Assembly: GCF_014200455.1 (NCBI RefSeq)
Contig: NZ_JACHBW010000013.1
Span: 124,001 to 188,000 of the forward strand
Length of the DNA: 64,000 nucleotides
Reading direction: 5' to 3'
DNA from: Paraburkholderia bannensis
GTDB taxonomy: Bacteria; Pseudomonadota; Gammaproteobacteria; Burkholderiales; Burkholderiaceae
Positions 52,777 through 61,357 of the stretch are shown piece after piece (within the stretch, counting starts at the first letter, position 1; each line of letters starts with the position of its first letter). The notes beneath the pieces were generated by a model. The model did not search any database and was not told where the DNA came from. It saw only the letters and a program-made list of their open reading frames with translations. The translations under genes and the position numbers were made by a program.

Positions 52777-53427
52777 TCAGAATTCGGTGGGACGGATCAG
52801 ACCGACGGCAATACCTTCAAGCGCGAATTCAGCGCTGCCGGCCGCGACGAAGATGTTGTCGTAGTCGGGGTTCTCGGCGATCAACTCGATACCGTTGGGC
52901 TGGCGCTTGAGGCGCTTCACGGTGACGTCGTCGCCCAGACGCGCGACGATGATCTGGCCGTCCTTGGCTTCGGCCTTTTTCTGCACGGCGAGCAGGTCGC
53001 CATCCAGGATGCCGGCGTCGCGCATGGACAGGCCGCGCACCTTCAGTAGGTAATCCGGGCGACTTGAGAACAGCGCCGGGTCACATGCGTAGTTTTGCGA
53101 AATGTGCTCTTGCGCGAGGATCGGGCTACCCGCGGCAACGCGGCCAACGAGCGGCAGCGAGAGCTGCATGATGCTGGCGTGCGGCAGCGTGAACTGATGC
53201 GGCAGGTCATCCGGGCCCGGCATCAGGCGGATGCCGCGCGAGGCGCCCGCAGCCAGTTCGATCACGCCCTTGCGCGCCAGGGCGCGCAGGTGTTCTTCTG
53301 CGGAGTTGGCCGAGCTGAAGCCCAGTTCGGCGGCGATCTCTGCGCGCGTGGGCGGAAAACCCGTGCGCTCGATCGCGCGGCGAACCAGATCGAAAACCTG
53401 CTGCTGTCGTGCGGTGAGTTTGGTCAT
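52777..53427 (-). CDS. lexA: LexA repressor
   Basis: SOS regulator of 216 residues. Winged-helix DNA-binding domain (LTARQQQVFDLVRRAIERTG, PPTRAEIAAELGFSSANSAEEHL), Ala99-Gly100 autocleavage site in GRVAAGSPILAQEH, and catalytic Ser134 (RGLSMRDAG) and Lys171 (DDVTVKRLKR). Two LexA boxes precede it, as expected for autoregulation. Confidence 0.97.
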   Translation of the reverse strand: MTKLTARQQQVFDLVRRAIERTGFPPTRAEIAAELGFSSANSAEEHLRALARKGVIELAAGASRGIRLMPGPDDLPHQFTLPHASIMQLSLPLVGRVAAGSPILAQEHISQNYACDPALFSSRPDYLLKVRGLSMRDAGILDGDLLAVQKKAEAKDGQIIVARLGDDVTVKRLKRQPNGIELIAENPDYDNIFVAAGSAEFALEGIAVGLIRPTEF

Positions 53428-53434
53428 GGCGACA

Positions 53435-53450
53435 CTGTATGTTTGAACAG
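53435..53450. promoter_or_regulatory. LexA box 1 of the lexA promoter
   Basis: CTGTATGTTTGAACAG, exact CTGT-N8-ACAG, 7 bases upstream of the lexA start codon on the minus strand. Confidence 0.85.
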
Positions 53451-53454
53451 GTAG

Positions 53455-53470
53455 CTGTATTTTTATACAG
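53455..53470. promoter_or_regulatory. LexA box 2 of the lexA promoter
   Basis: CTGTATTTTTATACAG, near-ideal SOS box, 4 bases beyond box 1. Close to the box at the prophage left end (36237-36252). Confidence 0.9.
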
Positions 53471-53598
53471 TACTCGCCGCTTTTCAAGTGTTACTTGAAG
53501 TTTGACGTTTGGGTGCCGCCGCAGCGCCGTTTTGCGATGGTCTGACGGACGAAAAAATGCTGCAACAGCCGGTTTGTCCGCCTTTACCACTTTTGCGT

Positions 53599-53652
53599 AT
53601 TAAAAAATGAGAAAACATCATTTTTAATAATGTAAGCCAATCGCTAGACTGG
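53599..53652 (+). promoter_or_regulatory. Predicted CysB-type operator and promoter of sbp
   Basis: An A/T-rich inverted repeat ATTAAAAAATGA (53599-53610) / TCATTTTTAAT (53618-53628) ends at the -35 position, followed by TAGACT (53645-53650) as -10. LysR-type activation by CysB is expected for this operon. The -10 context matches the ssuD promoter. Confidence 0.55.
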
Positions 53653-53739
53653 CCCTCATCGATCGCTGCTTCAGACAAAACGCGCGACGAAACGGACATC
53701 AAACGCACATCAAAACGCACGACGAACGGAGAAAGCGGG

Positions 53740-54783
53740 ATGAAACAAGGCACTACGGGGCGCGCATGGTTCAAGACTCTTGCGGCAAAACTGGTCATCG
53801 GCGCAGCGCCGCTGCTGGGCATGGCCGCGATGGCGCCGGCCGCGCATGCGGATACCTCGCTGCTCAACGTCTCCTACGATCCGACGCGTGAGTTGTACCA
53901 GGACGTCAACGACGCCTTCATCAAGCAGTGGAAGGCAAAGACGGGCGAAACGCTTACGATCAAGCAGTCGCATGGCGGCTCGGGCGCACAGGCGCGCTCG
54001 GTGCTCGACGGCCTGCAGGCCGATGTGGTGACGCTGGCGCTCGCCTGGGACATCGACGCGCTCGCCAACAAGGGCATCGTCGCCAAGGACTGGCAAAAGC
54101 GTCTGCCCGATAACGCCTCGCCGTACACCTCGACCATCGTGTTTCTGGTGCGCAAGGGCAATCCGAAGCACATCAAGGACTGGGACGACCTGATCAAGCC
54201 GGGCGTGTCGATCGTTACGCCCAATCCGAAGACCTCGGGCGGCGCGCGCTGGAACTATCTCGCCGCCTGGGCCTATGCCGAACACCAGCCGGGCGGCAAC
54301 GACGAGAAGGCCAAAGAGTTCGTCTCGAAGCTCTACAAGAATGCCGGCGTGCTGGATTCGGGCGCGCGTGGCGCGACCACCAGCTTCGTGCAGCGCGGTA
54401 TCGGCGATGTGCTGATCGCCTGGGAAAACGAAGCCTTCCTGTCGCTCAAGGAGTTCGGGCCGGAGAAGTTCGAGATCGTGGTGCCGTCGGTGAGCATCCT
54501 GGCTGAGCCGCCGGTGGCGGTGGTCGACAAGGTGGTCGAGAAGAAGGGCACGCGCAAGGTGGCCGAGGCGTATCTGCAGTTCCTCTATAGCGAGGAAGGT
54601 CAGGAGATCGCCGCGAAGAACTTCTACCGTCCGCGTTCGGACAAGGTGCCGGCAGCGCTTACGTCGAAGTTCCCGAAGATCAAGCTCTACACGGTTGACG
54701 ACACCTTCGGCGGCTGGACCAACGCACAGAAGACGCACTTTGCCGATGGCGGCGTGTTCGATTCGATCTATCAGCCGCAATAA
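53740..54783 (+). CDS. sbp: Periplasmic sulfate-binding protein
   Basis: A 347-residue binding protein of the sulfate/thiosulfate ABC importer. Signal peptide to about AAHADTS (residue 37); mature part opens LLNVSYDPTRELYQDVNDAF, with HGGSGAQARSVLDGLQADVV and TPNPKTSGGARWNYLAAWAY lining the sulfate site. First gene of sbp-cysT-cysW-cysA; GGAGAAAGCGGG precedes the start. Confidence 0.95.
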   Translation: MKQGTTGRAWFKTLAAKLVIGAAPLLGMAAMAPAAHADTSLLNVSYDPTRELYQDVNDAFIKQWKAKTGETLTIKQSHGGSGAQARSVLDGLQADVVTLALAWDIDALANKGIVAKDWQKRLPDNASPYTSTIVFLVRKGNPKHIKDWDDLIKPGVSIVTPNPKTSGGARWNYLAAWAYAEHQPGGNDEKAKEFVSKLYKNAGVLDSGARGATTSFVQRGIGDVLIAWENEAFLSLKEFGPEKFEIVVPSVSILAEPPVAVVDKVVEKKGTRKVAEAYLQFLYSEEGQEIAAKNFYRPRSDKVPAALTSKFPKIKLYTVDDTFGGWTNAQKTHFADGGVFDSIYQPQ

Positions 54784-54820
54784 GGCCGCATCAGGAAGCA
54801 CTGAAAGCAGCATAAAACAA

Positions 54821-54846
54821 GGCGCGCCCCATGAGGCGCGCTTTTC
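54821..54846 (+). terminator. Intra-operon attenuator between sbp and cysT
   Basis: Stem GCGCGCC / GGCGCGC, loop CCATGA, followed by TTTTC. Intrinsic-terminator form; expected to reduce transcription of the membrane components relative to the binding protein. Confidence 0.65.
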
Positions 54847-54911
54847 GGCGCAGTGAGACCCTGGACCTCCACCCTCGATCCGCCTGCGCAACCCATGTGA
54901 AGAGATAGAGC

Positions 54912-55811
54912 ATGACGACGTTCCGACTACAGAAGCCAGGCGCCTTGCCCGGGTTCGGCGTGACGCTCGGCATCACGGTGGCTTACCTGAGCCTCGTGGT
55001 GCTGATCCCGCTTGCGGCGACCTTTCTCAAGACCGCCACGCTCGACTGGGCGCAATTCGTACGCGCCGTGTGGTCGCCGCGCGTGATCGCGTCGTACCGC
55101 CTGACGTTTTTCTCGGCGCTCGGCGGGGCGCTGATCAACGCGGTGTTCGGCTTCCTGCTCGCGTGGGTGCTGGTGCGCTACACGTTCCCGTTCAAGCGCG
55201 TGATCGACGCGCTCGTCGACCTGCCGTTCGCGCTGCCGACGTCCGTGGCGGGCATTTCGCTGGCGGCCGTCTACGCGGGCAATGGCTGGATCGGTCAGTT
55301 TCTTCAGCCGCTCGGGCTGAAGATCGCGTTTACGCCGCTGGGCGTGCTGGTGGCGCTCACCTTTATCGGCTTGCCCTTCGTGGTGCGCACGGTGCAGCCC
55401 GTGCTCGAAGAGTTCGAGCGCGAGCAGGAAGAGGCCGCCGCGTGCCTGGGCGCGTCGCGCTGGTTGACGTTTCGCCGCGTCGTGCTGCCCGCCGCGCTGC
55501 CCGCGCTGCTGACGGGTTTTGCGCTGTCATTTGCGCGCGCGCTGGGCGAGTACGGCTCGGTGATCTTCATCGCCGGCAACGTGCCGATGAAGTCGGAAAT
55601 CACCTCGCTCCTCATCATCACCAAGCTCGAACAATACGATTACGCGGGCGCGACGGCGCTGGCCGTCGTGATGCTGTGCGTGTCCTTCCTGATGCTGCTG
55701 TTCATCAACACCTTGCAGTGGTATCTGCAGCGGCGTACGAGCCGCGGCGCATCGAACGCCGCGCCGGGGAACGCGACGGCAGCCACGACCGCCACGGGAG
55801 CCGCGCAATGA
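54912..55811 (+). CDS. cysT: Sulfate ABC transporter permease CysT
   Basis: A 299-residue permease with about six helices, DLPFALPTSVAGISLAAVYA and the EAA loop EEAAACLGASRWLTFRRVVLP. Last residues are Ala/Thr-rich. Overlaps cysW by 4 bases (ATGA). Forms the channel with CysW. Confidence 0.95.
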   Translation: MTTFRLQKPGALPGFGVTLGITVAYLSLVVLIPLAATFLKTATLDWAQFVRAVWSPRVIASYRLTFFSALGGALINAVFGFLLAWVLVRYTFPFKRVIDALVDLPFALPTSVAGISLAAVYAGNGWIGQFLQPLGLKIAFTPLGVLVALTFIGLPFVVRTVQPVLEEFEREQEEAAACLGASRWLTFRRVVLPAALPALLTGFALSFARALGEYGSVIFIAGNVPMKSEITSLLIITKLEQYDYAGATALAVVMLCVSFLMLLFINTLQWYLQRRTSRGASNAAPGNATAATTATGAAQ

Positions 55812-56767
55812 GCAAGACGATCCGCAAAACGCGTCCCGATCCCGTCACCGAAGCGCCGTGGGTGCGCTGGCTGCTGACCGGCATCGCGCTGGTGTTTCTT
55901 TCGCTGTTTCTGGTGGTGCCCCTCGTTGCGGTGTTCTGGCAGGCGCTCTCGAAGGGCATCGGCTTCTATTTCGAATCGCTTGCCGATCCCGATGCGCTGG
56001 CCGCCATCAAGCTCACGCTGATCACGGCGGCGATCGCCGTGCCGCTGAACTGCGCATTTGGCCTCGCCGCCTCGTGGGCGATCGCCAAATTCGATTTCCG
56101 CGGCAAGGCGCTGCTCACCACGCTGATCGACCTGCCGTTTTCGGTCTCGCCGGTGATTTCGGGTCTGATCTACGTGCTGATGTTCGGCGCGCAGGGCTGG
56201 CTCGGGCCGTGGCTCGAAGACCATAACGTGCAGATCATTTTCGCGGTGCCCGGCATCGTGCTGGCGACGATCTTCGTGACGTTCCCGTTCGTGGCGCGCG
56301 AGCTGATTCCGCTGATGCAGGCGCAAGGCAATGACGAGGAAGAGGCCGCGCACGTGCTCGGCGCTTCGGGCTGGCAGATGTTCCGCCGCGTGACGCTGCC
56401 CAATATCCGCTGGGGGCTGCTGTACGGCGTGATTCTCTGTAACGCACGGGCGATGGGCGAATTCGGCGCGGTGTCGGTGGTCTCGGGCCACATCCGCGGT
56501 CAGACCGACACCATGCCGCTGCACGTCGAGATTCTCTACAACGAATACAACTTTGCGGCCGCGTTTGCGGTGGCCTCGCTGCTGGCGCTGCTCGCGCTCG
56601 TGACGCTCGCCCTGAAGCTGCTGGCCGAGCGCCATATGAATGCGGCATTGCGCGACGACGACGTGCCGGCCTTTGCCGGACCGGTGCCGCAAGCGGCGGC
56701 ACAGGCCGCGCAGCCGACGCATCAATCGAGACAGGCGAAACAATCGCTTCAACCTGGAGAGCTGTAA
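55808..56767 (+). CDS. cysW: Sulfate ABC transporter permease CysW
   Basis: A 319-residue permease with DLPFSVSPVISGLIYVLMFG, the EAA loop EEEAAHVLGASGWQMFRRVTL and GEFGAVSVVSGHIRGQTDT. The C-terminal 40 residues form a Gln/Ala-rich cytoplasmic tail, longer than usual. Start codon lies in the cysT stop overlap; cysA follows after 2 bases. Confidence 0.95.
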   Translation: MSKTIRKTRPDPVTEAPWVRWLLTGIALVFLSLFLVVPLVAVFWQALSKGIGFYFESLADPDALAAIKLTLITAAIAVPLNCAFGLAASWAIAKFDFRGKALLTTLIDLPFSVSPVISGLIYVLMFGAQGWLGPWLEDHNVQIIFAVPGIVLATIFVTFPFVARELIPLMQAQGNDEEEAAHVLGASGWQMFRRVTLPNIRWGLLYGVILCNARAMGEFGAVSVVSGHIRGQTDTMPLHVEILYNEYNFAAAFAVASLLALLALVTLALKLLAERHMNAALRDDDVPAFAGPVPQAAAQAAQPTHQSRQAKQSLQPGEL

Positions 56768-56769
56768 TC

Positions 56770-57828
56770 ATGGGCATCACCGTCAGCAATTTGCAGAAGC
56801 GCTTTGGCGACTTCACCGCCCTCGACAACGTCTCGCTCGACTTTCCGCAGGGCGAACTCGTCGCGCTGCTCGGGCCTTCGGGTTGTGGCAAGACCACGCT
56901 GCTGCGCGTGATCGCCGGTCTCGAATACGCCGATTCGGGGCAGGTCGTGCTGCAGGGCCAGGACGTGGGCGCCGCCGGTGCGCGCGAGCGCCAGGTGGGC
57001 TTCGTGTTCCAGCATTACGCGTTGTTTCGCCATATGACGGTGTTCGAGAACGTGGCGTTCGGCCTGCGCGTGAAGCCGCGCGGCGAGCGTCCGTCCGAAG
57101 CGCAGATCCGCGAAAAGGTGCATGAACTGCTCAAGCTCGTGCAACTCGACTGGCTCGCGCAGCGCTATCCGTCCGAACTCTCGGGCGGTCAGCGCCAGCG
57201 TATCGCGCTGGCCCGCGCGCTGGCGGTGGAGCCGAAGGTGCTGCTGCTCGACGAGCCGTTCGGCGCGCTCGACGCCAAGGTGCGCAAGGAGTTGCGCGGC
57301 TGGCTGCGCCGTCTGCACGACGATCTGCATATCTCGACGATCTTCGTCACGCACGATCAGGAAGAGGCGCTGGAAGTGGCCGACCGCATCGTAGTGATGA
57401 ATCATGGTCATGTGGAACAGATCGGCAGCCCGCAGGACGTGTACGATCATCCCCAGACGTCGTTCGTCTACGAGTTTCTCGGCGCGGCGAACCGTCTGCG
57501 CGGCAAGGTGGCGGCGGGCGGTTTCGTTGCCGAGGGTGCGGCGCAGGCGATTGCGGTAGAGGCCGCCTTCGAAGGCCCGGCGCTCGCCTATGTGCGTCCG
57601 CACGATATCGTGCTGCATCGCGACGCAGCCGATCATCGCGATGGCATCGTCGTCGATGTGCGCCGCGTGGTGACGCTGGGCGGTTCGGTGCGCGTGGAGC
57701 TGGAAAGCCGCACGGGCGGCGCGCTGGAGGCGCAGCTCGACCGCGAAGCGTGGCGCTCGCTCAACCTCAACGTTGGCGACGGCGTGACGGCGGTGCCGCG
57801 CGGGCTGCGCGTGTTTCCGGCGCAGTGA
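56770..57828 (+). CDS. cysA: Sulfate ABC transporter ATPase CysA
   Basis: A 352-residue ATPase with Walker A LLGPSGCGKTTLLRVIAGLE, signature LSGGQRQRIALARALAVEPK, Walker B LLLLDEPFGALDAKVRKEL and a C-terminal TOBE-like regulatory domain (VRPHDIVLHRDAADH). Energises CysTW for sulfate/thiosulfate import. CTGGAGAGCTGTAATC precedes the ATG. Confidence 0.96.
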   Translation: MGITVSNLQKRFGDFTALDNVSLDFPQGELVALLGPSGCGKTTLLRVIAGLEYADSGQVVLQGQDVGAAGARERQVGFVFQHYALFRHMTVFENVAFGLRVKPRGERPSEAQIREKVHELLKLVQLDWLAQRYPSELSGGQRQRIALARALAVEPKVLLLDEPFGALDAKVRKELRGWLRRLHDDLHISTIFVTHDQEEALEVADRIVVMNHGHVEQIGSPQDVYDHPQTSFVYEFLGAANRLRGKVAAGGFVAEGAAQAIAVEAAFEGPALAYVRPHDIVLHRDAADHRDGIVVDVRRVVTLGGSVRVELESRTGGALEAQLDREAWRSLNLNVGDGVTAVPRGLRVFPAQ

Positions 57829-57926
57829 ACACATTGCGCTGACCCAATCGCATTGATTGAACCGCATTGAATAAACCGCATTGATCAAACAATAACGACT
57901 AGATCGGCAGTTCCGGAGAGAAGAAC

Positions 57927-58853
57927 ATGAATTTTCAGCAGTTGCGTTTCGTACGCGAAGCCGTGCGGCAGAACATGAACCTGACCGAAGTGGCGAACGT
58001 GCTGTACACGTCGCAGTCGGGTGTCTCGAAGCAGATCAAGGATCTGGAGGACGAGCTGGGCGTCGATATCTTCATTCGCCGCGGCAAGCGCCTGACGGGT
58101 CTCACGGAGCCGGGCAAGGCGGTGCACCAGCTGATCGAGCGCATGCTGCTCGACGCGGAGAACCTGCGCCGCGTGGCGCGCCAGTTCGCCGATCAGGACA
58201 GCGGCCACCTCGTGGTGGCGACCACCCACACCCAGGCGCGCTACGCGCTGCCCAAGGTCGTGCACCAGTTCCGCGAAGTGTTCCCGAAGGTGCATCTGGC
58301 GCTGCGCCAGGGCAACCCGCAACAGATCGCGCAGATGATCATCAACGGCGAGGCCGACATCGGCATCTCGACCGAAGCGCTCGACCGCTTCCCGGATATC
58401 GTGACGTTCCCGTGCTATACGTGGCATCACACGGTCGTCGTGCCGAAGGCGCATCCGCTGGTGGGCCGCGAAAACCTCACGCTCGAAGAGATCTCGGAAT
58501 ATCCGATCATCACCTATGACCAGGACTTCACGGGCCGCTCGCATATCGACCAGGCGTTCGCGAAGGCGGGCACGGTGCCCGACGTCGTGCTGACCGCCAT
58601 CGACGCGGACGTGATCAAGACCTATGTCGAGCTTGGCATGGGGATCGGCGTGGTGGCCGCAATGGCCTACGATCCGAAGCGCGATAGCGAGCTGGTGGCG
58701 CTGGATACGCAACATCTGTTCGAGGCCAGCACCACGCGCGTGGGTCTGCGCAAGGGCGCTTTCCTGCGCCAGTATGCCTACCGCCTGATCGAAATGTTCG
58801 CGCCGCAGCTCAGCGAACAGCAGATCGCCAGCCAGTTGCGCGAATCGGTTTGA
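57927..58853 (+). CDS. cysB: LysR-family regulator CysB
   Basis: A 308-residue activator of sulfur assimilation that responds to N-acetylserine. Winged helix at the N terminus (MNFQQLRFVREAVRQNMNLT, VLYTSQSGVSKQIKDLEDEL), then a two-lobed effector domain with TTHTQARYALPKVVHQF, typical of CysB/Cbl. Lies 98 bases downstream of cysA and probably regulates this operon and ssu. Confidence 0.93.
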   Translation: MNFQQLRFVREAVRQNMNLTEVANVLYTSQSGVSKQIKDLEDELGVDIFIRRGKRLTGLTEPGKAVHQLIERMLLDAENLRRVARQFADQDSGHLVVATTHTQARYALPKVVHQFREVFPKVHLALRQGNPQQIAQMIINGEADIGISTEALDRFPDIVTFPCYTWHHTVVVPKAHPLVGRENLTLEEISEYPIITYDQDFTGRSHIDQAFAKAGTVPDVVLTAIDADVIKTYVELGMGIGVVAAMAYDPKRDSELVALDTQHLFEASTTRVGLRKGAFLRQYAYRLIEMFAPQLSEQQIASQLRESV

Positions 58854-58875
58854 GGCTTTTGATGTGATGGTGAAG

Positions 58876-58905
58876 CGGCGGCGCGATTTCGTGCCGCCGT
58901 TTTCG
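58876..58905 (+). terminator. cysB terminator
   Basis: Stem CGGCGGC / GCCGCCG with T-rich tail TTTTCGTTTT, 22 bases after the cysB stop. Confidence 0.75.
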
Positions 58906-59003
58906 TTTTATCGACGTTTTCTGCACGGGCGTTCGCGCCAATGCACGCCAGCGGGGTTTTCCGCCAGATCGCGGCGCGCTTCGGATCGCTTAAAATCGCG
59001 GCC

Positions 59004-60023
59004 ATGACTACTTCCGCTACTCCCCAAGCCGCGGCGCTGCCGCGCATCGCCGTGCTCGCCACTGGCGGCACCATCGCGGGCTCCGCGCCCGACGCAGCCA
59101 ATACCGCCGGCTACCAGGCCGGCGTGATCGGCGTGGCGCAACTGCTGGCGGCCGTGCCCGGCCTCGATTCGGTCGCGCAGATTCACGCCGAGCAGGTCGC
59201 CAGCGTCGACAGCAAGGACATGTCGTTCGCGCTCTGGAGCACGCTGGCGCAGCGCGTAAACGAGCTGCTCGCGAGCGACGATATCGACGGCGTCGTCATC
59301 ACCCACGGCACCGATACGCTCGAAGAGACCGCCTACGTGCTGCACCTCACGGTCAAGAGCGCGAAGCCCGTGATCCTGACGGCGGCGATGCGCCCGGCCT
59401 CGGCGCTGTCGGCGGATGGCCCGCTCAATCTGCTCAACGCGGTGACGCTCGCGGCGAGCGGCCAGGCGGGCGGGCAGGGCGTGCTGGTGGCGTTCAACAA
59501 CCGCATCCACTGCGCGCGCGACGTGGCCAAGATCAGCACCTATGCCGTCGATGCGTTCCAGTCGCCCGAGATCGGCGCGCTGGGCTGGGTGCAGGATGGC
59601 CGTGTGGAGTTCCAGCGACGCGCGCTGCGCCCGCATACGGTCGATACGCCTTTCGGTGCCGCTATCCAGTGGCCGCAGGTGGAAATCGTCACGAGTTACG
59701 CGGGCGTTTCGCGCCTCGCAGTCGATGCGCTGGTGAGCGCGGGCGTGCGCGGGATCGTGGTGGCGGGCACGGGCAATGGCTCGATCCACGCGACGCTGCA
59801 GCAGGCGCTCTCGGATGCGGTGGCGAAGGGGATCCCCGTGGTGCGTGCATCGCGCGTGGGCTCGGGCCACGTGATGCATAACGGCGCGGCCAAGGACGAT
59901 GCGCTCGGTTTCGTTTCGGCGGGCACGCTCAGCCCGTTCAAGGCGCGCGTGCTGCTAATGCTGGCGCTCGCGACCGGCACGAGCGAAAAAGCTGAACTGC
60001 AACGCGTGTTCGATACGTACTGA
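59004..60023 (+). CDS. ansA: L-asparaginase
   Basis: Hydrolyses asparagine to aspartate and ammonia. The 339-residue product has the first catalytic Thr in LATGGTIAG, the second in THGTDTLEETAYVLHLTV, and conserved Ser/Lys segments (AAMRPASALSADGPLNLLNA). No signal peptide, so probably cytoplasmic, although the sequence resembles type II enzymes. A TAAAAT box lies 8-13 bases upstream of the ATG, implying a leaderless or very short-leader mRNA. The gene symbol is tentative. Confidence 0.88.
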   Translation: MTTSATPQAAALPRIAVLATGGTIAGSAPDAANTAGYQAGVIGVAQLLAAVPGLDSVAQIHAEQVASVDSKDMSFALWSTLAQRVNELLASDDIDGVVITHGTDTLEETAYVLHLTVKSAKPVILTAAMRPASALSADGPLNLLNAVTLAASGQAGGQGVLVAFNNRIHCARDVAKISTYAVDAFQSPEIGALGWVQDGRVEFQRRALRPHTVDTPFGAAIQWPQVEIVTSYAGVSRLAVDALVSAGVRGIVVAGTGNGSIHATLQQALSDAVAKGIPVVRASRVGSGHVMHNGAAKDDALGFVSAGTLSPFKARVLLMLALATGTSEKAELQRVFDTY

Positions 60024-60386
60024 TCCAGGTGCACCAAAACACAAAGGGCCTTACGGAGCGATCCGCAAGGCCCTTGTTTTTTGCTGTCTTCGATTTGAAA
60101 GGGTGTCGCAATCCGTACGCGGACACCCGGTGACGACGTCTGACCGACCAAGGCTTCCCCGTCGTCGCCGGGTGCCGCTTTCGGACCCCACTGGCCGCTC
60201 TCAGCCCAGAGCGGCCCCGATTTGCCCCGCAGCGGTTGCCGCCGCCACGAAGCGCCCCACCTGCGGCTGTCGCTTGCCTGATGCCGCGCCAGCCTGAATT
60301 CTGTGTGTGGCCTGTTGAAAAAATTGAGAGAGGCGATGCGCACGGGCCCACGCGCGCATCGCTCCGACTTCTACCGCGTCAGGTAC
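60024..60386. other. Convergent intergenic region after asparaginase
   Basis: Holds the asparaginase terminator (60042-60081) and then about 300 bases with no gene or clear signal. Confidence 0.5.
60042..60081 (+). terminator. Asparaginase terminator
   Basis: Stem CAAAGGGCCTT-ACGGA / TCCG-CAAGGCCCTTG followed by TTTTTT. Confidence 0.85.
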
Positions 60387-61295
60387 TCAAGCAGCTTTTG
60401 CCTTCGATTCAGCGCCTTCAGCGATTTCGAAATCCGCCATGATTTCCAGCGCGCGAATCATCGCCGAGTGGTCCCATGCCTTGCCGCCGTTGGCTGCGCA
60501 CACGCTGAACAGTTGCTGTGCGCTCGCCGTATGGGGCAGGGCAATGCCAAGCTTGCGTGCGCCGTCGAGCGCCAGGTTCAGATCCTTCTGGTGCAGCTCG
60601 ATCCGGAAGCCCGGATTGAACGTACGCTTGGTCATACGCTCGCCGTGCACTTCGAGAATGCGCGACGACGCGAAACCGCCCATCAAAGCCTTGCGCACGC
60701 GCTCCGGATCCGCGCCCGAGCGAGCCGCGAACAGCAGCGCTTCGGCAACGGCTTCGATGTTCAGCGCGACGATGATCTGGTTCGCGACCTTGGTGGTCTG
60801 CCCCGCGCCGTTGTCGCCAACCAGCGAGATGTTCTTGCCCATCAGATCGAACAGCGGCTTGGCCAGATCGAAAGCCTTCTGCGGGCCGCCGACCATGATC
60901 GAAAGCGTCGCTTCGCGTGCGCCCACTTCGCCGCCCGACACCGGCGCGTCGAGGTAATCGCAGCCCAGCGCGTTGATCTGCTTCGCGAACTGCTGCGTTT
61001 CCAGCGGCGAGATCGAGCTCATGTCGATCACGAGCTTGCCGGCCGACAGACCCTTGGCGACGCCGTCATCGGCGAACAGCACGTTCTGCACGTCCGGGGT
61101 GTCCGGCACCATCAGGACGATGATTTCCGAAGCCTGCGCAACAGCGGTCGAATCGGCGACCACGGTGGTGCTCGCGCGCAGATCGTCCGGCACCGGGAAC
61201 TTGCCGTTTACGACCAGCGAGTGGCCGCCCTTTTGCAGGTTGCGCGCCATGTGCGCGCCCATGATGCCCAGGCCGATAAAACCAATCTTTGCCAT
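60387..61295 (-). CDS. glxR: Tartronate semialdehyde reductase (2-hydroxy-3-oxopropionate reductase)
   Basis: NAD(P)H-dependent beta-hydroxyacid dehydrogenase reducing tartronate semialdehyde to glycerate. The 302-residue product has a Rossmann start (MAKIGFIGLGIMGAHMARNL), substrate motif DAPVSGGEVGAREATLSIMV and catalytic lysine segment GNNGAGQTTKVANQIIVALN-like (DNGAGQTTKVANQ). Third gene of gcl-hyi-glxR, 62 bases after hyi. Confidence 0.95.
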   Translation of the reverse strand: MAKIGFIGLGIMGAHMARNLQKGGHSLVVNGKFPVPDDLRASTTVVADSTAVAQASEIIVLMVPDTPDVQNVLFADDGVAKGLSAGKLVIDMSSISPLETQQFAKQINALGCDYLDAPVSGGEVGAREATLSIMVGGPQKAFDLAKPLFDLMGKNISLVGDNGAGQTTKVANQIIVALNIEAVAEALLFAARSGADPERVRKALMGGFASSRILEVHGERMTKRTFNPGFRIELHQKDLNLALDGARKLGIALPHTASAQQLFSVCAANGGKAWDHSAMIRALEIMADFEIAEGAESKAKAA

Positions 61296-61357
61296 CTTGT
61301 GTGTCTCCGTGTGAGTCGAATTCAGGTGTGATCCGCGAATGCGCGTGATGCCCGCTG

